Below are positions 1 through 12,700 of a stretch of DNA of 64,000 nt, piece by piece. How positions within the stretch are numbered: the first letter of the stretch is position 1; every line of letters begins with the position of its first letter. Under the pieces are notes generated by a model. The model saw only the letters and a program-made list of their open reading frames with translations. It ran no database searches and was not told the origin of the DNA. A program made the translations under genes and the position numbers. The stretch is from Phoronis australis (Eukaryota; Phoronida; Phoronidae). The stretch spans positions 427,820 to 491,819 of the forward strand of contig NMRA01000343.1 in NCBI GenBank assembly GCA_002633005.1, read 5' to 3'.

Positions 1-705
1 TTTCAACATTCTAAATAGTTTACATATTTTATAAATCAACATACAAGGGTGAAGGTCATCTTCAAGAAGTATCGATAATTAGGCGCTAGTCTCAGTTTAA
101 ATGGCAAATGCGCACGGGCAGGTTGCATCATTTAGTCTACGGTTTCATAGACATTATTGTCATGCTGTTGTCCGGTTGGGCCTATAGCGAAACACTGATA
201 AATGTCCAAATTTGGTGAACTTCGGGATAATGTTTGTCAAAAATGACACTGATCAGCCACTATACTTTCAGCACTGTTCCCCAAAATTCTGTTAGGAATC
301 GTTTTTAAAATGTTTTAATTTGGAATGAAGGGTTATCAAAAACTGGAACTATAGGGAATTTTCCAAAAAAATTAAAAATTGCGTAAATTGATGACGAAGG
401 GATAATGTAAAAACTTTTTTTTTTTTGGAGATTTCATCTCGAACGTTTATATCAAACCAACTTTGGTCATATAAATGATATCATTGTTTTGTTGTGAATA
501 TACCTTTCTTTTATTGAATCTTGCTGTAAATCGGACATGTCAAGTGCTTCAACAATTGAAGACATATTGATATGAAGTCAATTATCAGACTTCCTTCTGC
601 CAGAAAAAAAAACTTTTACTATTTTTAATTCTATGTTGTTGTAGATGTTCAGCTAAGTCTGCCGTATTTAAATTATACTTTGATAAATAATACATTTTTA
701 CTTAC

Positions 706-759
706 CACCCCACTCAGTATGTGGTGATAGCCCTGTCGATTCATTCCAACGTCCACGAC
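706..759 (-). CDS. Glutamate receptor exon 5: 54-bp microexon
   Basis: The 54-bp exon begins after a poly-pyrimidine acceptor (TTTTTTTTCTTTAAG) and ends at donor GTG|GTAAGT. It encodes 18 residues, VVDVGMNRQGYHHILSGV, in phase 0 on both sides. It matches the AMPA receptor block VxxxGKxxxGYHYxLANL in position, and is too short to appear in ordinary ORF lists. The following exon was not found between 1 and 705, so the gene runs out of the window. Confidence 0.88.
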
Positions 760-3700
760 CTTAAAGAAAAAAAACACGCCTTTAGCGAATGGGTTCGGTT
801 TCGAACACTAATGATGATGATTATGGACAAATTTGTGACATTTCAAAACTTTCGATACTTTGAAACTAATATTACAATGCGATAACAAAAAATACAGCAA
901 GTTTACGAGTACAGGTAAGTGTTGTTTCTGTGGACGGCTAAGGAGAAAACTAACTCAAAACGCCAAACATCGTTGGTGTTCCTATGTCAATTGTACAAAC
1001 CGATCCGATGAATTTCCCCGCCAAAATGACTTCATCGAAATAACACTCAGTTGGGTGTCGGAGTTAAATGTGATTTGGAGAATCTGACACCGAGTTAAAA
1101 AAATGCAGATTATCATGACTTGCAAGATTTTGGCAAATCGTTGAGATATGTTTGGTATCGGCCGATTTCTAATAGTCAGCAAACGTTGAACGACTATAGT
1201 TAATAATCGCCTACAGGCCGGGTCCCGCATTTTGAGTATGTTTTCTCCACAGGATAACGGACATCAAACTGGTTCTCAAATTCCGGAACTCTTGTAAGTG
1301 ACTATTGTCTGACCATCGGCCGGCGCCCGGATGATTTTGAGCAGACAGATGCCCGAATGATGCCAAACTATTTACGTGTAATTGTCGCGGCACGTCGGGC
1401 CAACATCGGGTAGTTTGCGTCTTTGAATGTGAACACATGTACTCCATCGCGATTTAGTGGTAGTTGACCGATCGCGCTTGTCCTCTGCAGTTGCGGGCAC
1501 AGGAATTTTAATCACTGGGTTTGGCCAGGGACAAACGTAGTAGAAATGTACTGTCAGAAGGAGAGGGCAAGTTGTCCAGACTCCGTTTATGTCCGAGAAG
1601 TCAGTGGGCTGGATCAGCCGAGCATCGCCCGACTGGTGTGCATCAAACACGAAATGTTGTGAAACAGAATTGACGTATCGGTCGAGCTCTCACCTGTTTC
1701 AGTAGCTGTTGCATTTCGTCAGAGTTGTCTGTATCCAATATGAGACACTTTCTAGTTGCAGCGTCCCATTTGTCAATCCTTCTCAGTGTTTGGTACGCGT
1801 AACTCCACGAGTACAATCTATGAGCGTCTATTGTGACGTTGAGTCCTCTTGTCGTAAACTGCTGCTGCATGGACTCTAACTCAATCAAACCTGGGTTCAA
1901 ATAGCACGTATTATGAGAATGTCAGACTATCGTACCATGCACAACGTGTTCTGTAGGAATTGGAGTTATTACAAATTCCATTATGCTGTGAAATAGGGAT
2001 TGAAGAGTTAGAAATTTCTACTTAAAAATCCAGTCGCCTTGAAACTGAATGTTTGTGCTGTGCCAGCTGCTTGATGATACACCCAAGATAATGCACTGAA
2101 CGGGCAACGACACGGCGCAAATCGACACGACGCATAATGCTTCGTCACAACCAGAGCCAGAAATGATCCATCAATAAATAGGCCTACTATGCACGGTAAC
2201 GCTGCATACATGCAATCTTTCCGTTGATGCAAAAATCTCGCGAGCAGGCTGGTCACGTGTTTTACTTGTACAATGTAATGCATGGCGATATCTCGTGAAG
2301 TCTTGTGTAGTCCTGCGGTTTCGTAAGATTCTCACGACTACGGGAAGCACGACTCGACTGCGCTTTGTAGACCAAGACATTCGCGAAAAAGCAAGATCAC
2401 ACAAATGTCCTCGAGATATAGCTTTATATTTCAAGCAAAGCAGGTGATCGGCACTAGGTTTTCTGGAGAATGTTTTGGATCTACAGAACGCAGACACCTT
2501 TGGATACTCGCTTGGCACGTGCGAGAATCTTAGGTAATGGAACGGAAACAGCGTTTTTAAAAAGTGAAAAGTGTAATCCTGTAAGTCAATATCCAGCTAT
2601 GTCAAACAATTAGTTCAGTATCAAACAGACAATTAAATAGTATAAGCGAATAAGGTCCTGAGCATACTCGCTTTAAAAAGGCCTGGAACGCGAAATCTCA
2701 CAAACAATACATTCTAAACACATCGTGGCGAATATATTTCTTGGGGATGCTAACGTGAGAGTTAGTCACTTTGAATGTTGCAAGAAATTCGAGAAAAATC
2801 GTCAGATTCACTGTTTTTGAAACACAGACGAAATATAACTCTTTCATCGCAATATACATTTCAAAACTTTTCGCCCGTAATAATATATATATATATGCGC
2901 GCATGCGCTCAAAGAATTACCCGGTAAACTTTTCCCAAGACAGTACATAATTGCTATTGTTTGCTTAACATCAAAGGTTAAAGGTCACATTTTCCCTGTA
3001 AGATAAATGTGCTTCGTCTATGTCTTGCCATACCAAATAAGGAGACGTGAGTGCTTTGCCTTGTGGGAGAAAAATCGACGAAGTGCCGAGCAGTTGACAG
3101 ACCTTGTTTTTTGAAATTAAAGAAAAATGCTTTGACATTAACAGAAATTCAAAATCTTTACTAACAAACATTAAAAATACCTGGTAAACAGGTTGAATTC
3201 TGTTTCAGTGGGAGAGAACTACTTTGAATAATGCAGTTTAGTCTGTTTTTCGTGTTTTGTGCCACTTTAAGACTCGCCTTTTACGCGCGTGATTGTGTGC
3301 TCTTGGGTGACCTCGATCGTCGAACTCGCGATAAATTTGATCTACAGAACGCAACATAACACAGTTTGAGTTCAAACGAGCAGTGGTGATCGGGTACTTT
3401 CCGTTATCTCAACAACAGGTGACAAATTTGTGCCGTGTCAAGTCATCATGAACGGTTAACTTGTGTGGGATCTTACATATGAGCTCTCGTATTTCAGAAA
3501 GAAATCAATTAACTCAACAATGGGTTGCATTTCATATAAACTTCATAAAAACAAATGGTCTAATACTCTGTTTACATTTTTCAAAGACAGTCGTATAATG
3601 TACTCGAAAATACCTTTGTCGTTAACATAAACATAGTGAGCCTTCCTCCACTTGTATTCAATTATAATATCAACGATAGCGTTTATATAGGACGGCGCCA

Positions 3701-6700
3701 TCATGACTTGGTATTTTGTTTGATTGTTCCCAGGGAACTCTGGAGACGAGGAGGTCATTATATGTGGAATATGGAGCTCCTCTGTGATTGACCTCGTTGT
3801 AACCTGCGATGTCTGGTTCCCTTGTGTGAACAGTGTACAAATGCCTCTTGACACCAGGCCGCAAACTGCAAAAGATAGACCAAACTTCATCCAGAAGTCT
3901 TTTACATTTTTTGCGCTTCTGTATTCCATTTTGTCGAAAATCTTATTTTTTACCATTAAAGGGATTTGAAATCACTGAACGATGGTACTACAAATGAATT
4001 ATGTCCATGATTACACGTATGGACTCGCCTGTGGTTTAGACACGTTTCACATCATGGTGAAAAAGACCGGAGCATATAGTCACCAAAAAACAATGCATTT
4101 TCAGATATTCAGCTTAGCTCTGTCCTAAATTAGCTCACCGTATACAACTGTACGCAAATGTCACATTATCACATTATTTGTGCACACCCTTCGGCGCAAG
4201 TGGAACAAACGCAGCCACCGCCCATGATCTATCGAGCACGCTATTTCACAAGCAGCAGAAAACCTGCGTCGTTCGCTCCAAGCAGCGAATTTTTGTTCGA
4301 CAGACCATTTTCGCTACAAAATTGGTCGAAACGAACTAGTCCCCAATTCAGATTAGTTTCTGGGTTTGCAAAGAGCTGATAGTTCCATTCGTATATCATG
4401 TTCGGCGCATTAAGTAACGCGACCAGCCAACTTTTAGAGCCTATAATTTTAAGTTATAACGAGCTGCCACTTCTCACAAAGCCCTGACAGCATCTCCAAA
4501 TGGACTCAGGAACACAATTCCATAACATAACGGTGAGTTGCTTAAATCAAACGTTGGTTTCTGTGGTGGAAGGTGCGCTTCCAACCGCTTTAACACAGGG
4601 AATTGGTCTCGGGTTAATGATGAATGAAGCCAAGACCATAAGGCGGGAAAATGTAAATTTCACCGTTTTGCGTGATGTCAAGAATTTTAGAAATTTTAAG
4701 TGGAATTCAGGTGTTCGTTCCAAGAAAAATGACTTAGCTAAGACAAAACCTAAGCTCTGAAGTCAATTTAAAACAAAACTTAATTATGTCTTAAGTTCGT
4801 AAGTCGTTTCGAGAAATTGATGTTAAGTTAAACTTAAATTTTTGACTCAAGTTTTGTCACCGGATGTAGAAGTTTCACAGTTTGAAGGTTGAAACAAATC
4901 TAATACTTCAGCCCAAAAGGAGTTTAAGTTGGTTTCTTGGAACAGGCCCCAGAGATACAAACCAATAACTCAGGCAAATGGTCACGTGACCCGAATGTTG
5001 ACATTTTGAGTAGCGTGGAAGCCAGAGAGCGTGCAGACCTTAAATGTTGTTATGGATAATCTTGCGGCATGGTCCAAGGAAAGGATTCGCGTTTGAAATC
5101 CTTAATATCTGCAATGGTGTTGTCGAAGCCATTCGGACATGTAATTGGGTAAATTGGCACAGAGGAGAGAAAAGTGACATTCGAGGTGCAACACCCCAAG
5201 TCGTCCCTTTCATCAGACTTTGTAATTGTTCAACCCTGTTCAGTGGTATAATAACGAAAACTGAAGAGCGTTACTCTCGCAAAATCAGGGTCATAATATT
5301 CCTTGTTGCGATGGGATTCTAGTTCTGGCAGTTACCAACAAGAACATCGAAAAACCATCATCCACTCCACAAAACGCTCCAGAGTTTATTGAGACTGACC
5401 AGGTAAACAGGGTGCAATGCAGCTTTGAATACATGGTGTACAACGTCACGACAATGACTCACAATTGACTTATCGCCAGGATTTTGAGTGACGGCTGAAC
5501 TGACCAATCGGAACGTAGCATTCTTGACACACCTTCGTTTCCAAGCCGCCATTTTACCCGACAAGCAACACGTTGCCGGTAAAACTTTTTGTTTGTTTGT
5601 CGACATTTCGCAAGAGGGTGGAGCTTGCGATAGGTCAGTTAGTACTAAAGTGAAGTCAATCAAGCCCAAGGTTCAACATGCAGGTGACCAATGATCTGCA
5701 GGTTGTACCTGCCGAAGCAATCTCACCAGTTGTGCACCCAGTCTCTGTATGAGCCTTGCAGTTCAGTATGTGACAAGGTGAAAATGTCAAACAACGACAC
5801 AAAAAACATCATCAAAGGTGCCCCCGGACCCCTGAAACAGAATACATAGACCTTAAAATCCAACACAGCAAACGAAAATACAATCACATATTGTACTTAC
5901 CCGAAGCGTTTAAAGCATAACTGTCAGAAATATCTGTAGTCTGGTTGACGAAATCTATTCTGAATTGATAGTTTTTGAAGTTCACGCTATTATGCAGATG
6001 CTTCTTTCGGTTGATGGCCATTTGAGTGTACTTCCCTTTGACGTCAAAGACTCCACCTATGACAGCACAGAATTAATTGGAGTTGCACTAGTTAAAAGCC
6101 CCAACGAATGTGCTACAACCAATTTTGGATATTGAATGCATTTGGACTAGACTATTTACCTTTGGAAAATTGGTCACAACTCCACCTTTAACTCTGATGG
6201 TGGCGGTTTCTTGACTAAAGGATTACCGAAAATCCTCATTCCGAGTATAAATAATTACGAAGATTGCTTTCTGACAACGACAAAAATAAATTTTAGAATA
6301 TGGGTCCCTCACAGCTGCTGTGACGAATTCAGCTCATTGCTCCAACATTGTACACCTCTATATATTAATCGGTCGGTGCCGTTTGGTGTAAGAACAATTC
6401 TTGAGTATAAAACCATGATGTAAGGACATCTACTATAAATGCGTAAGCGTAATTTGCGGGTAAAGAGTTTCCTAATTATGTATGAATAGGCAAAAACTTA
6501 CTGTGTTACTTTGAAATATACTGTGGATGGCTCATGGACTTTACAGTACATAGCAATTTAGCGACAACCTTATTTCTTCACAAAGTAGAAATTAATGAAA
6601 AATATTACATATTGCAGACAAATCGCAAAGTGTGAACTGGTATTTAGATGCTGTGTATTCCAAACAAAAACAGGGGCCTTTAAAATGCCCTGCTCTGTGT

Positions 6701-9700
6701 ATGACAGAATGACGCCGACTTTGTGGTGACGGTGTATGTTGATCTCAACCTCTGTTTTGGATAACAAAATTTTGTGTTAAGGTAATAATTATGCTCCCTT
6801 CATTACTAAGGAACAATTTCCATAAATAACGTTCAAGCACTAACTGTAGACCCATAAACGTGTTCATTTTTAGAACCCTTGGTTACCACAGAATTTCATT
6901 ATATGCACACAAACATTGCCCAAGTGTTCGTAGTTGAACTGCGTTTTTTCTAAAAAGTCTCGATTTTCATGGATTTCGACTTGATTTCCACAAGCATAAA
7001 TTTTCTCGTGAACACGAAAATTTTGTTTTTTATTGTATCAGCTACAAAATCGTCTCTGTGGTTTTCTGTTAAAGCTTTTATCCCCAAAAACTTCCTTGTC
7101 AAAAATGAGGACGCCAAGATTCTATGAAAAAACGGAAGTCTATATTTTCTCGAGTTAAAGAACATTAAAAGTAATTCTCTGGTACCATCATTGAACTGCC
7201 ACGTTTTCCCCGTCACTGACGGGGCTAATGACTTTCGATGGTTGGATTCTCGGGTCAGTGACCCTCTTTGTTCTACGATTATTGGTTTAATTGTACCACG
7301 TGATCTCTTTGTCTTGTCGCAACACGGGGCCATCGTCCATAATTCCCTTCAAGTTTCGAGTTTTCAGTCAATTTCTATTTGAATTTTCAACACTCTCCTT
7401 CTCTTCAGCTCAGTAAGGTATGGTAACTTGTTTTCTGATTCGTTGCACACTAAACATGCCATCTAGTTGTTTGATTTTGGGCAGTTCTTACGCTGGACCC
7501 CTATATCTTAATTCGCCTGCGGCGACCGACCAGGGCCTGACCAATCTGGTCCTCCACGAGTCCTCTGTATCCGTCATGGTTTCATGAGTTGACGAGTTTA
7601 ATGAAGTTTGACCATCGGTACCGAAGTTGTCCAATTACCTAAAAACTCTTTAAGGTTATTAAGATATTCGATCCTTCCTAACAAAGATACCCCATTACAT
7701 AAAAAACGTCAGTTCAAAAGTTGTTTTCGGTAAATCCATCCAACATTTTAATTGATTATTCTTCCACGCAGCCCCCGCGTCGAACTTTGGACTGATTTAC
7801 ATGTATTTCAGATGAGCATTACCGATTTTGCCTGGTGCGAATCTATTTGCGTTCAAATAAAATCCCACGAGATGCATTATCGTTGACCTAGACCTACAAC
7901 TGTACAGTATAAACTATACCAGTTGCTACTCAGGGACTAGACGACTCCGATTTATTTTTTGGCACGTACCCCGACCATGTGTATTTCGCCAATAGGTTTG
8001 AACACAGATCGCAGTAGACAGAATCTTTCGACGTCAGGAACACTGTGGAACATGGCAATTGCCGCGTTAGCTATGCCTTCAGGACAATGAAAATCTGGCT
8101 GAAATTAATCAAACTTTCGTGTACTAAGATTGATAACCTATCAATCTGTTTGACTTCTGAAATTGAATTCCCCGCGAAAAGTTAATCTGGGATCTTTTTT
8201 CAGAAGAAATACGAAGAATACTAGCCAAATAAACCTGTCATAGTTACTGTTTTGTTAACCGACGTGATAATAATCGGTTTATGACTTATAAGCTGTAATC
8301 AAAGTACGCGATAACACTTCACAATAAACTAACTACATGCAGATTGCTAATTGATCTTGGAAACCGCTTTCGTTCGGAGCTAAAACTGTACGGGGGATAT
8401 TTGTAATGCTGACAATAACAAACAAGAAGTCAGCTTGCCGTTCAATAACGCTAGGACCTCGCTAAAAAGCAAGACTTTGCGAGATTTCGGGAGATATTAC
8501 CGTGTAGTTCAAATGAGAACACGTGACTTTGTCTAGATTTTAGCTGCGGTCCTACCGTGGGTCCTAGCGTTTCTGAACGCACGCCTGGTACTTCTAAGAA
8601 AATGGGGAAATAAGTCCCATTTGTTTTCAGCGTGACATTGGCGTTACAGCACTTAGTAAGCAAAATGCTTTGTAACATAAACGATGTGCCTAAGGTTTAT
8701 TTTGATATTCTTCCACTAATAAGTGTCATCTAATTGTTTACATTAAATGGACTCGCAAACAGTGGATAGTTCCAAGTTAAATTTGAACATGTTGCATAAA
8801 TTACCACAGTATATTCACGCATAGAAGACAACTTTTTTAATCTTGGATCCAAAACATTCACATACATGGAGCTGCTCTTCACAACTCAAGCTTTCAGAGA
8901 TTATCACGAATATATCGATCTGTGAGATTAGCATATTAATCCAACTGACTGGTTAGATGGTGCTGTGTAACTTGTCAATATCTTGCTCTAAATGAACAGT
9001 AACGCTGTAGCCCCGCAGGAATAAAGGCCGGTCACATCGATCGTTAACCATAATAATAGATTAGCCGAATGAAGTTCAAATTTCGTAATTTATATATATT
9101 GTTAATAACAGCTATTTCAGCAGCGAACAATTTTTATGTCTATTTTCCATTTACTAGACACGGGGGGAGGAACGAGCCCTCCGAGCCCCAAACCCCATTT
9201 TGATGCGCGCATGAACGTTGTGAGATAATGGCTAAATACGATGCTCACATTTTGTGCTAGGGTTGTTGTCATGCTAAGGGTGAGAATTAGAATTGTACAG
9301 GTAAAAATTGAATTTGACGGGTGTTGCCAACATGTGTTTGAAGACGTTTCTGTTAGATTTATTGATTCTTATACAATGAAGACGTTTCTGTTAAATGAGA
9401 CGACAGAAACAGCGCGTCAGCTTCATTTAAACGTTTGTAAGTTGCTCGCTCAATTCAATCAGCACCCTAATGTCTAGGCACAATCCAATTATAATTATAC
9501 AGTATTGTAAATAGCCCCATCCCATCAGAGGTGAACATGTGAAAATACGGGAAATACACCGCTAATCATACGTTCGTACACGTACGTGTTCTGTACGGAG
9601 CTTGAGCTAAAGAAGGTTTCACAGGCTTTGGCCCCCTACGCAAGTTCATATTTCAAATTGTGGACACCACGAAATGGTTCCATGATATATTTTAAGCGAA

Positions 9701-12700
9701 ATATGTCCTGAAGAATATGAAAAATAACAAAACGCCGATTAATGATAGATTATCTGTGTATTTTTTTAATTTTGTCTGTTATAATCTACCAGTCTATCTA
9801 ATAAGGTCATTTGATTGTAGCTTCCGACTTGGGTCCCTACGGGCCAATCAAACCAGGGTGCCATTGCCGCCGTTCCTAAAGGGAATACACCCGTACAAAA
9901 TATTATCGAGATGTGTTGCTCGCCGTATTAAAATGCTATAGATTCATTGGTTAACAAGGCTCAAACACGTTCTACAAGAGAAAGGTTCATAAATGAAAAC
10001 GCCAGAACTATTCATGATCTTACACATTACACTGGGAGCCACAAAATTACAACTTTATGGTCTTAATAGACTGGAAAAGCTTTTGTTTGTGTATCCCAGA
10101 CTTCCATCTACAATCTTTTAGTAGTTTTCTTATCAATGTTGTATACTGCTAATTCAAATGGTCATTCTGTTGACCTTAAAACGTCGTTCGTATTCAAGTT
10201 AGTGCCATCCAACATGGAGTCACATCTGAATAAGCCGAGGTTGTCGTCAAAGTGATCCAGTTTGACCATATTTATTCATTTTTGTGCGGAGATCATGTTT
10301 ATGATGTTTATTGATGACGGTATTATTAAGGGTGCGTAACGGCATTGGTCTTTAATAAACGGTGTTATAATAAGGTATTGCATAAATTAACAATTTGTTT
10401 GACTTAGACGGACATTTTGTGTCTTACGTATCTTTTTGTCACAGGTATGGCTTCTCTTCGTCCTTTACTAGTTCATGAAGTCATGTGCGCATTTTTTCAT
10501 TTTAATAAAGATTCCAGAAAACAACAAAAAAATTACTGCCATCATCCCAAACTTTCCAAAAGTGTCGTATGAACAAGTACTGCGAACAAACCTGTAGGTT
10601 TCCACTTAATTGATTTCATTTACAAAAATAACACATGAGCTGTGAGGTTGGAATCACAGATTAACGTTACTGGTACATGTACGTTCACATGGTGGAAAAG
10701 TCTATGCATCCTTCCATAATGTTATTAATCATACCAGTTTAAAATGGTTCCCAATAAGTTTTCTTCATAGCATTGTCGACACAAGTGAGTTTCTAGTCAA
10801 AATCTGTATCCTACAATGCGATTTTATGTTTTGTATAATCTATCTTTCACGAGATTGCATTGTGACGAAATTGGTAAATTTACAGGAATCAGATATTTTA
10901 CAAGAGATATTTTCGCCATACTGTAGAAGATGGTTCTATTTGACTCGTCTTAAATTTCACGCGAGGACCCAGGGTCCAATGTCCGAAATCATATTCGAGC
11001 TCATATTCATTGTTCAGGTTTTCCTCTTTAGTCTTGTGCGAACTCAAGATAAGCGTCAATCAGACATCCAGTACATTTTAGTTTACGTAGGTGACCCATA
11101 GGTTCGAGGTACACACTTAAAATTTCGCGTAAAACTTGGAATTCGGAGTTCAGACTCAAAATTATAGTTTAGATGCTCGGGACATCTAAACTCAGGCTCA
11201 GCCATTCATTCTCGCAAACCATAATGGAATCGAGCACAAAATAATAGACACTTATCTTAAGTTCATAAAAAGATAAGACCCTGCCCCAGGTTTCGAATTG
11301 CGTGAGCGCGCGAGCACGTATTTATGCCGTAGATTCCTTATATTATGTTTAAATGCAAGTGTTGGTGAACACAACACTGGAATATGCTGATTCTACGTCG
11401 CTCGGAGTCCTCCCTTGAATTTGGAACGGCACCCCCTTCTTGAATAGACACGCTATGCTGCAGTTGTTTGTGAGCGTTATTGCTGTCAATACAAGAACAC
11501 AATAGTGAATAGTGATACTAATGATAAAAAATGGAGTGGTTTAGACAATAAGAAATTAAAAACTCCATAGGTGAGCTGCGCAGACGCTAGTATTCGTTTG
11601 CAGCTTAATTCTACAACTCGAGGTTTGAAATAAACACCCAGGATTCTATAGACAATGTTTCTTGAACTTTCGAAGTTACATTTATTCAGGATCCGCTGAG
11701 CAATTGCATCTGAGATAACCGGATACAAGAGCCCGTGATTAGAATGATACGCATAGGGACGTCTTAAATAAACGAACTGCGATCACCCGGCTTCCCTTGT
11801 GAATGACAACGTTATTTGGAGTTGAGTAATTCAATAAATTATCCGATTAAAGACGTTTTCCTTAGAGAGATAAACATTCAATTTCCTCGATCTGGTAAGA
11901 CGATGGAAAGGGATTCCTCGGCTCACATTCTATGCACTGCCATTTTGATCGAGTTCAAGTGTGGCAAATGTTGACACGTAGATGTCTGGACTAGGCGAGA
12001 AAGCTTACTAGATGATTTTGAGATCTACCCTTCACATTTTGAGACCTGAGCTCACCGAGATGATTTTCAGCCAAGGCCTGTTTTTTATTTTACTTGAAAA
12101 GCAGTACAAAGGAAAATACTGTAAACACGGTAAAGCAAGGTTTGAAATGTCGTGATTTGCCAAATGATGAGTAAAATGACACCGCATCATTCTTTTCTTG
12201 TAAATGGACTTGTTTTCTTGAAAAAGTGAACTATAAAAATAAGGTACCACCGCCTCGATTTTCACAAAAAATAAATCCAACTTTACTATCTTGGCCTTAT
12301 GCATGACATGAAAGAATCGATTTCGTGGCAGACGTTTCAAAAGACGACAAATTCACTGAAAAATAAACACGTTTCGTAGAACGTAGCCTTTCATTAGTGA
12401 TCGATGAACACGATAGCGTGGCCTGCATCTGCATTCGACTGTGTACTGTGACCGAGGGAATATTGCAATTATCTCTTATTTGCGAGCAAAAGTGTGGGAA
12501 TTCCAAAACATTTGAGAAGTTGACAGTTATTTGTTGTTTGTTGTTTGCTTCAAATTTCTTTTTATACTTTTTAGTTGTAAGCGTAGACCGGCGCACATTC
12601 CAACGCCTGAATGTATGAAAAGCCTGTGAGTCCGAAATAATCTCCGAAGTTACAGGAGTCTAGTGCCCAGTTGGATGAAACCGTACCAGTAGGGCTCAAC

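Larger units (their letters stand above)
3866..5900 (-). other. Glutamate receptor intron 2, with MITE-like insert and dispersed repeat
   Basis: This intron is 2.0 kb. It holds a 241-bp MITE-like unit (4710-4950) and a segment at 5540-5660 whose inverted copy lies at 40625-40750. Short open frames here show no recognisable domain. Confidence 0.6.

Noticed and set aside
1376-1632. A 257-bp open stretch with possible splice ends in glutamate receptor intron 4, in phase with exon 4
   Set aside because: The translation has no similarity to the receptor. Exon 5 at 759-706 continues exon 4 with the expected VVxxGxxxxGYH block, so this stretch is not needed and would break the domain.
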